From positions 1,550,001-1,614,000 of the forward strand of contig NZ_CP047020.1 of the NCBI RefSeq assembly GCF_009796285.1: a stretch of 64,000 nucleotides of DNA, given 5' to 3'. How positions within the stretch are numbered: the first letter of the stretch is position 1; each line of letters begins with the position of its first letter. Of this stretch, positions 8,823 through 17,564 are shown one piece after another. The stretch comes from Streptomyces broussonetiae. Lineage in GTDB: Bacteria; Actinomycetota; Actinomycetes; Streptomycetales; Streptomycetaceae. Made by a program: the position numbers and the translations under genes. The notes under the pieces were generated by a model. That model made no database searches, had not been told where the DNA came from, and was given only the letters and a program-made list of their open reading frames with translations.

Positions 8823-10130
8823 TCAACCGCAGTCGAGCTGGCCCGCGTTGTGCTTGGCGTCGAGTATCCGACGCACGCTGTCGTTGACCTTGGCCCGGAA
8901 CGAGGCGTCCTGCTGCATCCGGGCCTGGATGCCTTGCGCCATCGCGGGTACCGTGCTCGGCCGCACCGTGAGGATCATGTCTCCGCCCGCCGCGATGAAG
9001 TTCACGGCCCGCTGGGCAGGGGTGAAGGACCGTACCGCGACCGCGTTGCCGAGGTCGTCCGAGATGACCACGCCCTTGAAGCCGAGCTGGCTGCGCAGCA
9101 GGTGATCGATGACCGTGGGCGAGAAGGCCGCCAGGTGCTTGGGGTCGATCTTGGTGTAGGTGGCCGACGAGACCATCACGAAAGGTGACCCGGCCCGGAT
9201 TCCGGCGCGGAACGGCGCGAGGCTGCCACTGTCGGCAGTCGTCACCGAGTCCACGACGTTGGCGGTGGTGTCGGTGTTGCCGATCACCTGGCCCAGACCG
9301 GGAAAGTGCTTGAGCGTGGTCATCACGCCCGACTGCGCGAAGCCGGCGGCGAAGGCGCTGGTGTGGGAGGTCACGGTGTCTGCGGTATGGCCGTACTCCC
9401 GCTGGAAGGAACCGATGGGGATGTTGCGGGTGCCCAGCGCGGCCGGGACCACGTCGGCGACCGGGGCCAGGTTCAGGTTGACCCCGGCAGCCTTGAGTTG
9501 CCTGGCCCACTCGGCCGCCTGGGTACGCAGCGTCGCGGTCGGCCAGCCGCCCTGGGTCAGGCCGCTGGGCATGGCCGAGAAGCCGGGGCCGCTGAGCACC
9601 TGTACCCGGCCGCCCTCCTGGTCCGTCGCGACCAAGAGGCCGACCCGCCGGCCGGCGACCTGGTCCGCTTGGCCTCGGAAACCGTCGACGAGCTTTCTGG
9701 TCGCCGTCGTACCGGCGGTGCTGCGGCCGGTCAGCATGACGGACCCCACATGGTTGTCACGCAGAGTGCGCAGCTGGGCCTGGTCGGGTTGGGCCGCGGA
9801 GATTCCCCCCATGAGAAGCTGGCCGACCCGTTGAGCGGTGGTCATGCCGGACAGGTATCGGTCCGTGCAGGTGGCGGCAGTCGCCGACGGGACGGTGCTC
9901 GCGGTGACCGGGGCAGCATCGGTGCTGGTAGGGCTCGGCAGTGCACTGCCGGCACCCAGGGTTCGGCTGCCATGGCTTGCAGCGGGGGACCGGGGGGAGC
10001 CGGCGGGCGCCCCTGGCGCCACCGACGCACCACAGCCTGTGACGGCGAGCGCCAGGGTGACCAGCGGGACCCCGGTGCGCAGGGCTATGCGGCGGCGGCT
10101 CCTGGGCTGCTGCCGGACGCGTATGGTCAT
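8823..10130 (-). CDS. Glycoside hydrolase family 3 lipoprotein (NagZ-like beta-N-acetylhexosaminidase)
   Basis: A 435-residue extracytoplasmic enzyme. The N-terminus has an Arg-rich start, a hydrophobic stretch and the lipobox AVTGC, so it is probably membrane-anchored. A Ser/Pro/Ala-rich linker of about 50 residues leads to a GH3 TIM-barrel domain with ATDQEGGRVQVLSGPG, LAPVADV, the KHFPGLG loop typical of NagZ-type enzymes, and VVISDDLGNAV with the Asp nucleophile. It would remove N-acetylglucosamine from cell-wall fragments or similar glycans. Only the first GH3 domain is present, as in NagZ. It is transcribed alone. Confidence 0.92.
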   Translation of the reverse strand: MTIRVRQQPRSRRRIALRTGVPLVTLALAVTGCGASVAPGAPAGSPRSPAASHGSRTLGAGSALPSPTSTDAAPVTASTVPSATAATCTDRYLSGMTTAQRVGQLLMGGISAAQPDQAQLRTLRDNHVGSVMLTGRSTAGTTATRKLVDGFRGQADQVAGRRVGLLVATDQEGGRVQVLSGPGFSAMPSGLTQGGWPTATLRTQAAEWARQLKAAGVNLNLAPVADVVPAALGTRNIPIGSFQREYGHTADTVTSHTSAFAAGFAQSGVMTTLKHFPGLGQVIGNTDTTANVVDSVTTADSGSLAPFRAGIRAGSPFVMVSSATYTKIDPKHLAAFSPTVIDHLLRSQLGFKGVVISDDLGNAVAVRSFTPAQRAVNFIAAGGDMILTVRPSTVPAMAQGIQARMQQDASFRAKVNDSVRRILDAKHNAGQLDCG

Positions 10131-11282
10131 GCTTCTTCCTCCGGCCTGGACGAGCCGGGGTTACCGCGCGCTGCGTAGCCGCTTCCGTCACGGCGACCCC
10201 GGCTTGCTGCGTCCATCACACCGTACGTTATTGGGCATTTGATCGCCCCTTGGTCGATACCACCCGAGGAACGACAGATGCATCTGGCGGTTGGGGCTGT
10301 CTCTATTGGTAAAGCAGCGCAGGGAAACCAACGGCGCCGTTCCGCACGACCGTTACGCCTCAGTGCCGGCCCCGCCCCGCACGGACCTCCCCGCTCGGTG
10401 CAACCTACGGAGCCCCTGGACCTCGTCGTCCAGCCGGCCGCGTCCGGCGCGACGGACACCGGGCCCGCCGAGCCGAGCAGTCAATCAGCACCGGGATTTG
10501 CGCAGCAGTCCGGGTCTGCGGCGCGGAACTGGTCGGCCTCGACCGCCGGCTGAAGTCCACGGGCTCGCTCAGTGGCCCCTCAACACCGGCTGTTGCGCCC
10601 GGCGTTCGGACCGGCTCCGAGAAGAGGGCCTGCCCTGTACCACCTCGGCTCGCAACAGGAACTCGTGAGACCGTCCACCCGGGAGTCCGCGAAGGTGGGG
10701 AGGTCGTCCACCTGGAACGTGTCCACGGGCACGAGGCCCTGCAGCTGACGTCCCGCAGCGACGGCAGCCTGCCTCTGTCCTGTACCGGCGGGGGCAAGGC
10801 CCTGGAGAAGATCAAGGTCTCGGGCCTCGCCTACGAGGAGCAGGGAGGCCGCCCTGCGGGTGAGCTGTGTCGCGGCGCCCGTTTCCGTCGGCGGCAGCAC
10901 GGTGGCCGCCCTTTCCGTGGCCGTGCCCCGCTCCCGGTTCCGTCCCGTCCAACTTGCCCCCGCGGTACGGACTGCGGCCCTGGGGCCGTCCCGCGTCCTA
11001 TGCGGGGACGGCCGGCTGTCGGGCCGACAGGGTTGACCGGGCCGAGCCGGCCGTCGGCGATCGCCGTGCGGACGGGCGGTTGGCTCCGTCTCGGCGCGCC
11101 GGGCATGTCGCACACCGGTCCTTCTCCCCCGGAAGTCGGGGTGGCGTGCCTACGGGGTGTGTCTCAGTACCCGCTTTTCAAAAACCATCGACAGGCCCAC
11201 CAAAACGGCGGGGTGGCGTGCGCAGATGAGGAGGCGGGTCGCCGACGAGGACGTCGGCACTGACGCTCTGCCGTTCGGGAAC
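10131..11282. other. 1.15 kb without an intact gene
   Basis: The only recognisable content is the IclR-family relic at 10,639-10,985. The first 500 bases hold open frames with no recognisable protein and poor codon pattern. The last 300 bases before the SARP gene have nothing I can name. The stretch separates the eroded left flank from the biosynthetic cluster. Confidence 0.5.
10639..10985 (+). pseudogene. IclR-family regulator remnant
   Basis: The forward strand encodes RETVHPGVREGGEVVHLERV followed by PLSCTGGGKALE, the effector-domain core of IclR regulators. After a deletion and a frame change near 10,857 it continues as RVSCVAAPVSVGGSTVAALS and FRPVQLAPAVRTAA, the normal C-terminal strand and helix. 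The HTH half is missing. About 100 of 250 residues survive, in two frames. Confidence 0.65.
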
Positions 11283-12065
11283 TCAGCCGCTGTGAGATGC
11301 GGTCAGCCCTGGTCGGGGGCTCCCGTTCTCACACAGGATGTGCCATCGGAGGTCCTGGAGCGCCTGTCCGGGCTCCAACCCCAGTTCGTTTCGCAGGGTT
11401 TCCCGAGCCGATCGATAGACCTGCAGGGCCTCGCCGGCCCGGCCGCAGTTACTCAATGCGATCATCAGCTGCCGGTAGAACGTCTCGTGCAGCGGATAGT
11501 CCTGCAGCAGCGAATAGAGGTAGCTCACCGATTCGCGATCCCGACCCAACTCGAGGTGCGAATCGATCATCATCTCGATGAATTCGATGCGAAGCTCTTC
11601 CAGCCACGTCGAGAATCGAGCAACGGCCGGGCTCTCGCGCAGGTCGCCCAGTACGGGCTCGCGCCACAGGTCGAGCGCCGTCCGGGCCAGCTCGATCACG
11701 TCCTGATGCCGCTGCTCGCGTCTGCTGACCCTGCTCTGTTCGATCAGCCTCATGAAGACGTTCAGGTCGAAGTCGTCCGGGTTCACCTGCAGGAGATAGC
11801 CCGGCGCCCGGGTGATGATCGGACCTTTCTGGCAGCCCGGATTGCTCAGGAGCTTCCGTAACTGAGACACGTAGACATGAACCGCCGCACTGGCCCGGCG
11901 TGGAGGGTTTTCTCCCCAGAGTTCGGTCACGATGTGGTCGAAGGGGACGACCTGATTCGCCCGGATAAGCAGGATCGCCAGTAGGGTTTTTACCTTTGTG
12001 GCGTTGATGAATACGACATCATCGCCATTGACCACTCGGAGACTGCCCAGGACATGGTACTTCAT
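11283..12065 (-). CDS. SARP-family transcriptional activator
   Basis: A 260-residue Streptomyces antibiotic regulatory protein. It has an N-terminal OmpR-type winged helix (MKYHVLGSLRVVNGDDVVFI, then QVVPFDHIVTELWGENPPR and AAVHVYVSQLRKLL) and a C-terminal bacterial transcriptional activation domain (LALDLWREPVLGDL-type region, LHETFYRQLMIALSNCGRAG, EALQVYRSARETL). The family binds heptameric direct repeats near -35 and activates pathway genes. I use ATG 12065, preceded by AGGGGGA and giving the standard MKYHVLG start. Another ATG at 12116 with AAGGGTGAG is possible. It lies directly downstream of the LAL gene at the left edge of the cluster, so it is a likely pathway activator. Confidence 0.93.
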   Translation of the reverse strand: MKYHVLGSLRVVNGDDVVFINATKVKTLLAILLIRANQVVPFDHIVTELWGENPPRRASAAVHVYVSQLRKLLSNPGCQKGPIITRAPGYLLQVNPDDFDLNVFMRLIEQSRVSRREQRHQDVIELARTALDLWREPVLGDLRESPAVARFSTWLEELRIEFIEMMIDSHLELGRDRESVSYLYSLLQDYPLHETFYRQLMIALSNCGRAGEALQVYRSARETLRNELGLEPGQALQDLRWHILCENGSPRPGLTASHSG

Positions 12066-12286
12066 GCATCCCCCTGAAGCCGCACTGCCCGCTGCCGATG
12101 CCTGCTGCAATGACATGACACACTCACCCTTGCATGGTGGCCGAGGAACTCGCATCAGGGAAACTACGTAGATCAGGTGTCATCATGTCTGGATGCGCGT
12201 GGGCATTCTGCAGGTTTCTGTCACACCAAGTCTGATCCGCATCAGAGCCGCACATGCGGATCCTGTGATTCCGCCCTGATGGGATC

Positions 12287-15151
12287 TCAACTTGCTCCGC
12301 GTCCTTGCCGTATGAATTGAGCCATCATGCTGGCCAGCGCTGCCCTTGAACTGACCCCGAGTTTCCGGTAGACATGGGAAAGGTGGGTCTCGATCGTTCT
12401 GGCACTCAGATTCAGCTGCTGCGCGATCTCCTTCGTCCTCTTCCCCTCCGACGCTATGCTCGCAATTTCGTATTCCCGGGCCGTAAGAACGGAGAGCAGC
12501 GGATCCACGTCCTGTCCGCTCCGGGTCCGGCTGCTGATGTCCTCCATCATGCGCTGCTGCTCCGCAGCCCTGCGGCTGGTTGCTGACGCACCGGTTCGGC
12601 GGGCCAGCTCCTTGCCGAGCGCGAGCATCGAGGCGGTCTCTCGGAACATGTTCAAGGCCAGCGCACAGGCGGCCGCCGAGACGAGGACCTGCGCCTGAGC
12701 CCTGGTCAGGGTGACGCTGGAGAACAGCTCGGCGGCGGTGCGATAGAAGTGCAATGCCTTCTCCAGCTGCCGTTGCGCGGTGAGCACGTGCGCGCGGGCG
12801 ACCGACGCGATCGCACGGTGGGAAGCCAGTCCGGTGGCATCGGCGGCATACGCCGCCCGGGCGGCCCACCGTTCCGCCTGCAGGACATCGCCGACCCGCA
12901 GCGACGCTCTGGTGAGCAGCTCGAAGCAGTCCGGTCGTTTGGCCCTGGGCAGCGCCGAGAGGCCCGGGCCGCCGCCGATGTCCAGGATCAAGGCCGTGCC
13001 GCGCAGCGGATCGCCGCTCTCGATCGCGGCGTCGGCCAGCGACATGGCACAGTCGGCGCGCCACAGAGGCTCGTCCACGGGCAGGGTGGCCGTAGCGATC
13101 TCGGCGAGCCGGAGAGCCTGTGCGTCTGCCGGCTCGGCGGCCATCACGCAGGCCGACTGAACGGCGATGGCAAGTGCGGTCAGGTGCTGGGACCCCAGTT
13201 CACGGGCCAGCCTGAGCCCTTCGTCCGCCGACTGCCGCGCCTTTTTCAGGGGACCGATGGCCAGATGCGTCTTGCCCAGCCCGATGAGGATGAACGGCAG
13301 GAGGTGACGGCGTCCGGCGCTGCGGGCGAGGCATTCGGCGCGCTGGAGCTGACGCCGGGCTTCGGTGTACTGCTCGAGGCTGCACTGCGCCCATCCGAGC
13401 AGGGCCGGATACTCGATCGCGCCGACGAGTTCGTGGTCCGCGAGCTGGTCGACGATCGCCGTGCAGGCGCCGAGCGTCGCCAGTGCGGCCGGGGAGTCGC
13501 CGACGCTCGCCTCGTGCGTGGCAAGGAGAGCGAGGGCCCCGGCCTCACCGACGGGGTCACGCAGGTCACGCGCGAGGCGAACACATCGCGCAGCCTCACG
13601 GAAGGCCTGGTCATCGCCCTGCAGGCCACCCACCAGCTGACGGGTGACGGTCAGGGTGACCGTATCGCCTGCTGTGCTCCCTTCCGCGGTGGGCAGTTCC
13701 CCTTCGACCAGGCTCTGCGCCTCCGTGCGGTTCCCCAACAGCCAGTCCAGTTGCGCGCACAACACTGCCGCCGGCGCGCGGTCCGAAGCCGGTCCGGGTG
13801 GCGCCGTGAAGAGCGCCTCCCGCAGCGCGTCCCGGGCTTCGGTCACTCGGTCCACCGCGATCAGACTCCTGGCCAGCGTGTGCGCGAGGTCCAGGCGTGA
13901 GTGGCGTTCGTGCGGGTGGAGCAAGGACAGGCGCAGTGCTGCTCGCATCCATCGAACCGCGGACGACGGGTGGGCGGCGATGGCCTCCTCGGCGGCGCGT
14001 ACGAACAGCGGTATGTCGCCCGGATCCGACTGGCCGAGCAGGCTTTCCACATGAGCCATCTGCGCTTCCACGGGCGCGCCCCGTGTGGTCAGCAGGTGAA
14101 GTGCCCTGCGGTGGGCCGCGATGCGCCAGGCGGGGTCGGAGCGCGCATAGAGCATCGATCGGACGACCGGGTGACGCAGGGAGTAGGCGGGCGGGCGGTC
14201 GACCGGGCGGATCAGATCAGCCCGCATCAGGGTGCTGACCGCGCCCGCGACCTGCTCGGGAGTGAACCCGGAGACATGGCTGAGCGCTTCCATGTCGAAC
14301 AGATCACCGAGGACGGCGGCGGCGGAGAGAACAGCCGATTCCTCGGGGCTCAATGGGGTGAGTTCGCTCATCAGCGCACTCCACTGCCGACCGGACGCCA
14401 TGGCGCCCGCGGTCTCACCGTTGGCCCGGATGCGCGCGAGTTCCAGGAGGTACCCGGGTATTCCGCCACTTGCCCGGTGTAACTCGCCCACGACACGGTC
14501 CTCTTGAGGCAGACCCAGGAGTTCGGCGGCCTGCTCGAGGTTCACTGCGCCCAGCTGGATGCTTCGTACGGTGCCCAGACCGTTGCCGTGGGCCAGTGCG
14601 TCCCTGAGCCGGGCCGAGGCCTGACGGGTGCGGTGGGCGATCACCACCAGCACGTCGGGGATCGGTGCGAGGACGAGATGCTCGACCAGGCCGATGGAGT
14701 GCACATCGGCATGGTGGAAGTCGTCCAGGACCAGGACCAGTGTGCCGTGCGCGGCCTGTCGCGCGATCTCTCTCTTCAGTTCCTCGAAGCCGCATCGCAG
14801 ATGCAGACTGTTGCCGATTGGGCTGTCGCACGGCTCCTGGCGGGATGATTTGATTTTGTGGATCAATCGACCCAGAGGTACTCCTTGGGCGGCCAGCGCC
14901 AGGAGGAACGGGTCGAAGCGTCCCGCCCGTTCCGGATTGACGCACCTGGCGGTCAGGGTCGTGGCCTGCCTGCTCGTTGCCTCGCTGGTCAACGCCGACA
15001 ACAGTTGGGTCTTCCCGACGCCTGGCTCACCTATCAATTCCACTAATTGTCCGCACCCACCGGCGGATACTTGGTTCAAGGCGGCGGTCAACAGTTCAAG
15101 TTCGGCATGTCGAATCGTTTTTTCATTGCTCTTTTCGGCGTTTTCGAACAT
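12287..15151 (-). CDS. LAL-family (large ATP-binding LuxR) transcriptional regulator
   Basis: A 954-residue STAND-type regulator. The N-terminal AAA/NTPase domain has Walker A GEPGVGKT at residues 41-48 and Walker B LVLVLDDFHHAD near residue 140. A long helical TPR-like middle follows (repeated Ala/Leu/Arg helices, about 330-870). The C-terminal LuxR helix-turn-helix is LTAREYEIASIASEGKRTKE plus QLNLSARTIETHLSHVYRKL. Full length for the family. LAL proteins act as pathway-specific activators, often working through a SARP, and the SARP gene here follows 221 bases downstream in the same direction. Confidence 0.95.
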   Translation of the reverse strand: MFENAEKSNEKTIRHAELELLTAALNQVSAGGCGQLVELIGEPGVGKTQLLSALTSEATSRQATTLTARCVNPERAGRFDPFLLALAAQGVPLGRLIHKIKSSRQEPCDSPIGNSLHLRCGFEELKREIARQAAHGTLVLVLDDFHHADVHSIGLVEHLVLAPIPDVLVVIAHRTRQASARLRDALAHGNGLGTVRSIQLGAVNLEQAAELLGLPQEDRVVGELHRASGGIPGYLLELARIRANGETAGAMASGRQWSALMSELTPLSPEESAVLSAAAVLGDLFDMEALSHVSGFTPEQVAGAVSTLMRADLIRPVDRPPAYSLRHPVVRSMLYARSDPAWRIAAHRRALHLLTTRGAPVEAQMAHVESLLGQSDPGDIPLFVRAAEEAIAAHPSSAVRWMRAALRLSLLHPHERHSRLDLAHTLARSLIAVDRVTEARDALREALFTAPPGPASDRAPAAVLCAQLDWLLGNRTEAQSLVEGELPTAEGSTAGDTVTLTVTRQLVGGLQGDDQAFREAARCVRLARDLRDPVGEAGALALLATHEASVGDSPAALATLGACTAIVDQLADHELVGAIEYPALLGWAQCSLEQYTEARRQLQRAECLARSAGRRHLLPFILIGLGKTHLAIGPLKKARQSADEGLRLARELGSQHLTALAIAVQSACVMAAEPADAQALRLAEIATATLPVDEPLWRADCAMSLADAAIESGDPLRGTALILDIGGGPGLSALPRAKRPDCFELLTRASLRVGDVLQAERWAARAAYAADATGLASHRAIASVARAHVLTAQRQLEKALHFYRTAAELFSSVTLTRAQAQVLVSAAACALALNMFRETASMLALGKELARRTGASATSRRAAEQQRMMEDISSRTRSGQDVDPLLSVLTAREYEIASIASEGKRTKEIAQQLNLSARTIETHLSHVYRKLGVSSRAALASMMAQFIRQGRGAS

Positions 15152-16323
15152 CGCGCCCCTGGTCCCCCGTTACTCCTGTGTACTAGAGCCTCAGCTTGTA
15201 ACTGCAGATCGTGGATAACGTTGTCTGATCACGCTGGTCGACGCGTTGCCGGAGGACATGGGAGGGGGGCGGACGAGTGGGTCCCATTCGCCTCGGGGTT
15301 TGGAGATCTCTCGGGCCGCGGGCGAAACGCGCACCACGCCAACGCCCGCGACCAGTGGCAACGCCACTGCAAGGGGCGAGGATTCCAAGGGGCAACGCCT
15401 TTACGGCCGGGCCTGGTTCGAGGCCCTCCTCCGCGACGAACCCTCCGTCGACGGCTTCGCCGACCGCCTGCTCATCCGCCGTACGGGCGCAGGCCGGCAG
15501 ACCGGGGAGAACGGCAGGGCCGGCAAGCAGATCACCGGGCCACCCGCCACGGAGGGCAGAACCAGCCGCAGCTAATGCGACCGGCCGTCCCGGCTCTCGC
15601 CTCCCTGCTCGTCGCGCTCCCGTCACTCACCCCATCGCCCCTCGGTCGGCACTCCAGCGGCACCAACGGCGCGCCCGACACCAGACCCGTGTCGTCGTCA
15701 TCCACTGCCGCCGGCGCGGTGGCCCCTTGCCGCCCATGTGCTCACCTGGCGAAGATCCGACCAAGAACGATCACGATTTCAAATCCAGTGCCGTAGCACG
15801 TACAGCCGCACTGCACGTCAATGCGCCACAGCGGCGCGCGTAACAGTGTTGTTGCGATTGCGCAGCATTGTCAACATGGCGACGACTGTGACTACTGACG
15901 CGCATACCGCATGCATGCGGCTCGCCGCAAGGAAGTCGACCGGTGGCAGCGAGCGCATCAGCAGTGGATGAGCCGGCCGCCCGGTCTCGCGCGATGTCCC
16001 AGGTGAAGACCTGCGAGGGGCCACGGCCTGCACGGCCGGGCTGAGCATGCCGGCGGGGCGGGGTTGAGGCGCCGGCGGCGGGTGGCGCGCGAGCGGTCGG
16101 TGATCCGACGGGCCGCCGCGATGCCCGGATGCGGTGTCAACTCCCCGGCCGGACGGCTGGGCCGGCCGGGGCCTCGTCGGCGGGTCGGTCCGCACTCTCG
16201 AAGAGCAACTCCAGGCGGCCGGCTCCTTCATGAGCCGCTCGGCCTCGCGGGTGAGGTGCTTCCCGCGGGGAGGCAGAGCCGGTGCGCCTGCCGGTGGGCC
16301 GCTCCAGTGCCGCGGCGTCGGAG

Positions 16324-16420
16324 GCCGAGTACCAACGCACAGGCGTCGCGGGCCGAGTACCAACGCACAGGCGTCGCGGACCGAGCCCCAACGCACAAGC
16401 GTCGCGGGCCGAGTGCCACC
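16324..16420. repeat. Tandem repeat, 28-bp unit, about 3.3 copies
   Basis: The unit starts GCCGAGTACCAACGCACAGG and continues CGTCGCGG. Copies lie at 16,324-16,351, 16,352-16,379 (identical) and 16,380-16,407 (four changes), with a partial fourth to about 16,420. The 28-base period is not a multiple of three, so it is not a repeat in a protein. There is no spacer, so it is not a CRISPR array. Confidence 0.85.
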
Positions 16421-16591
16421 GGGCTCGGTCGTGCTGGACGTGCGGGCGGAACTCCGATCGTGTCCGCGCGGGTCGACCGGTCTCGCCGGGGTCTCCGCTC
16501 CGGGGATGCCGGAGAGGGCCCACCCGTGGCCTGCTGCATGCGGCGTCGGACCCGGGCGTGCTCCAATGCCCCTGTCCGGGGCGCCCGTTAC

Positions 16592-16634
16592 GCTCTGGGG
16601 GCCGGCCCGGCAGCGCCGGGCCGGCCCCCAGAGC
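16592..16634 (-). terminator. Strong terminator hairpin after the first methyltransferase
   Basis: A perfect 19-bp stem (GCTCTGGGGGCCGGCCCGG against its complement) encloses the 5-base loop CAGCG. It lies 66 bases beyond the stop of the reverse-strand methyltransferase gene, so it probably ends the P450-methyltransferase transcript and isolates it from the LAL side. Confidence 0.88.
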
Positions 16635-16699
16635 AGCCGCTCCTCCGACGGACTCGGCTCAGAGCCGGAACGCACCGTCGGGAGGAGGGCGACGCGCAG

Positions 16700-17509
16700 T
16701 CAGGACGTGGGCAGCGTCGCGGACACCACGACGGCGGTGTACTTCATGGTGAAGCTGCCACCCATGGCATCGATGACGGCTCCGACCCTCTCCAGCACCC
16801 TGTCCAGCTTCTCGGGCGCGAACTGGGCGTGGTCCCCCTGGGTGGGCAGCTGATCCAGCCATTCGTCCTTGCTGTAGGCGTAGTCCCACTCGAACTGCCA
16901 CTGCTCGGGCTCGCCGAACACGCCGGCCGCGCGGATCCCGTCAATGGCCTTGGTCAGCAGCGGAGAAGTGTTCGGCGGGGGCGCCGGCATGCTGTAGGCG
17001 CGAGTGGCCAGTGCGTCCGGCACCACCTCGACGTAGACCTCGCGGAAGGCTTCGCGCACCTGCGCCGGAGGCTCGAAGACGTTCCAGAAGGCGGCCAGCC
17101 GTCCTCCCGGACGCAGCACCGATGCCGCCTTCGCCGCACCCGCCACGGGGTCCACCCAGTGCCACGCCTGGCCCGAGATCACCCCGTCGAACCGACGTCC
17201 CGCCGGATCCCATTCCTCGAACCGCGCGACCTCCACTTCCGTGCCCCGAGTCCGTGCGAACTCCGCCATCCGCGCGTCCGGCTCCACGCCGAGCACCGAA
17301 CACCCGGCGGCCTGGAACTGGCGCGCCTCGATGCCCGTACCCGCGCCCACGTCCAAGAGCTCAGCGCCCGGGCACGACCGCATCACGCGGTTCACCAGGG
17401 CGTCCGGATAGCGCGGCCGGGTCCGGTCGTAGCGCTCAGCGTCCACACCGTAGTTCTCGGCCACGCGCCGCTGCTGGTGGAGTTCGCCGCCAGTCTTCCA
17501 GTTCGTCAT
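16700..17509 (-). CDS. Class I SAM-dependent methyltransferase (tailoring), copy 1
   Basis: A 269-residue methyltransferase. Motif I is ELLDVGAGTGIEARQF (glycine-rich SAM loop), acid loop VEPDARMAEFA, and motif IV-like region FDGVISGQAWHWVDP. The N-terminus has YDRTRPRYPDALVNRVM, shared with ubiquinone/aconitate-type methyltransferases. It is clearly paralogous to the gene at 43,974-44,789: the same YDRTRP, QFQAxGCxVLGVEPD, SGQxWHW and DQLPTxGDH blocks. The P450 gene upstream (17,565-18,791) is co-directional, 55 bases away. A palindromic candidate operator (17,519-17,540) lies just before the ATG, suggesting separate control. Substrate unknown; probably the diterpenoid core or its side chain. 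Confidence 0.88.
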   Translation of the reverse strand: MTNWKTGGELHQQRRVAENYGVDAERYDRTRPRYPDALVNRVMRSCPGAELLDVGAGTGIEARQFQAAGCSVLGVEPDARMAEFARTRGTEVEVARFEEWDPAGRRFDGVISGQAWHWVDPVAGAAKAASVLRPGGRLAAFWNVFEPPAQVREAFREVYVEVVPDALATRAYSMPAPPPNTSPLLTKAIDGIRAAGVFGEPEQWQFEWDYAYSKDEWLDQLPTQGDHAQFAPEKLDRVLERVGAVIDAMGGSFTMKYTAVVVSATLPTS

Positions 17510-17518
17510 GGCAGCACC

Positions 17519-17540
17519 CTAGTGGGCGCTTGCCCACTAG
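17519..17540. promoter_or_regulatory. Palindromic candidate operator in front of methyltransferase copy 1
   Basis: A perfect inverted repeat with 9-base arms (CTAGTGGGC and GCCCACTAG) around GCTT. It lies 10 bases upstream of the methyltransferase start. Its core GTGGGC-N4-GCCCAC (17,522-17,537) recurs in front of the TetR gene (56,308-56,323, one mismatch) and at 22,237-22,252. A small intercistronic hairpin is the alternative reading. Confidence 0.6.
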
Positions 17541-17564
17541 TCAATCCAGGAGCGCCTCAGCCGC

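Larger units (their letters stand above)
15152..16699. other. 1.5 kb intergenic region between LAL and the first methyltransferase gene
   Basis: No intact gene is supported. A forward frame near 15,246-15,575 includes GQRLYGRAWFEALLRDEPSV, which looks protein-like, but I cannot place it in a family and its surroundings do not code convincingly. The right part contains a 28-bp tandem repeat (16,324-16,420) and a strong terminator hairpin (16,592-16,634). An AT-richer zone near 15,830-15,900 could hold promoters. The rest appears empty. Confidence 0.5.

Noticed and set aside
15246..15575. 109-residue forward frame as a gene
   Set aside because: It has one protein-like segment but no family, no ribosome site and no conserved context. 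I describe it only as part of the intergenic region.
16324..16420. CRISPR-like array
   Set aside because: The repeats are directly joined with no unique spacers, only about three copies exist, and no cas gene is nearby.
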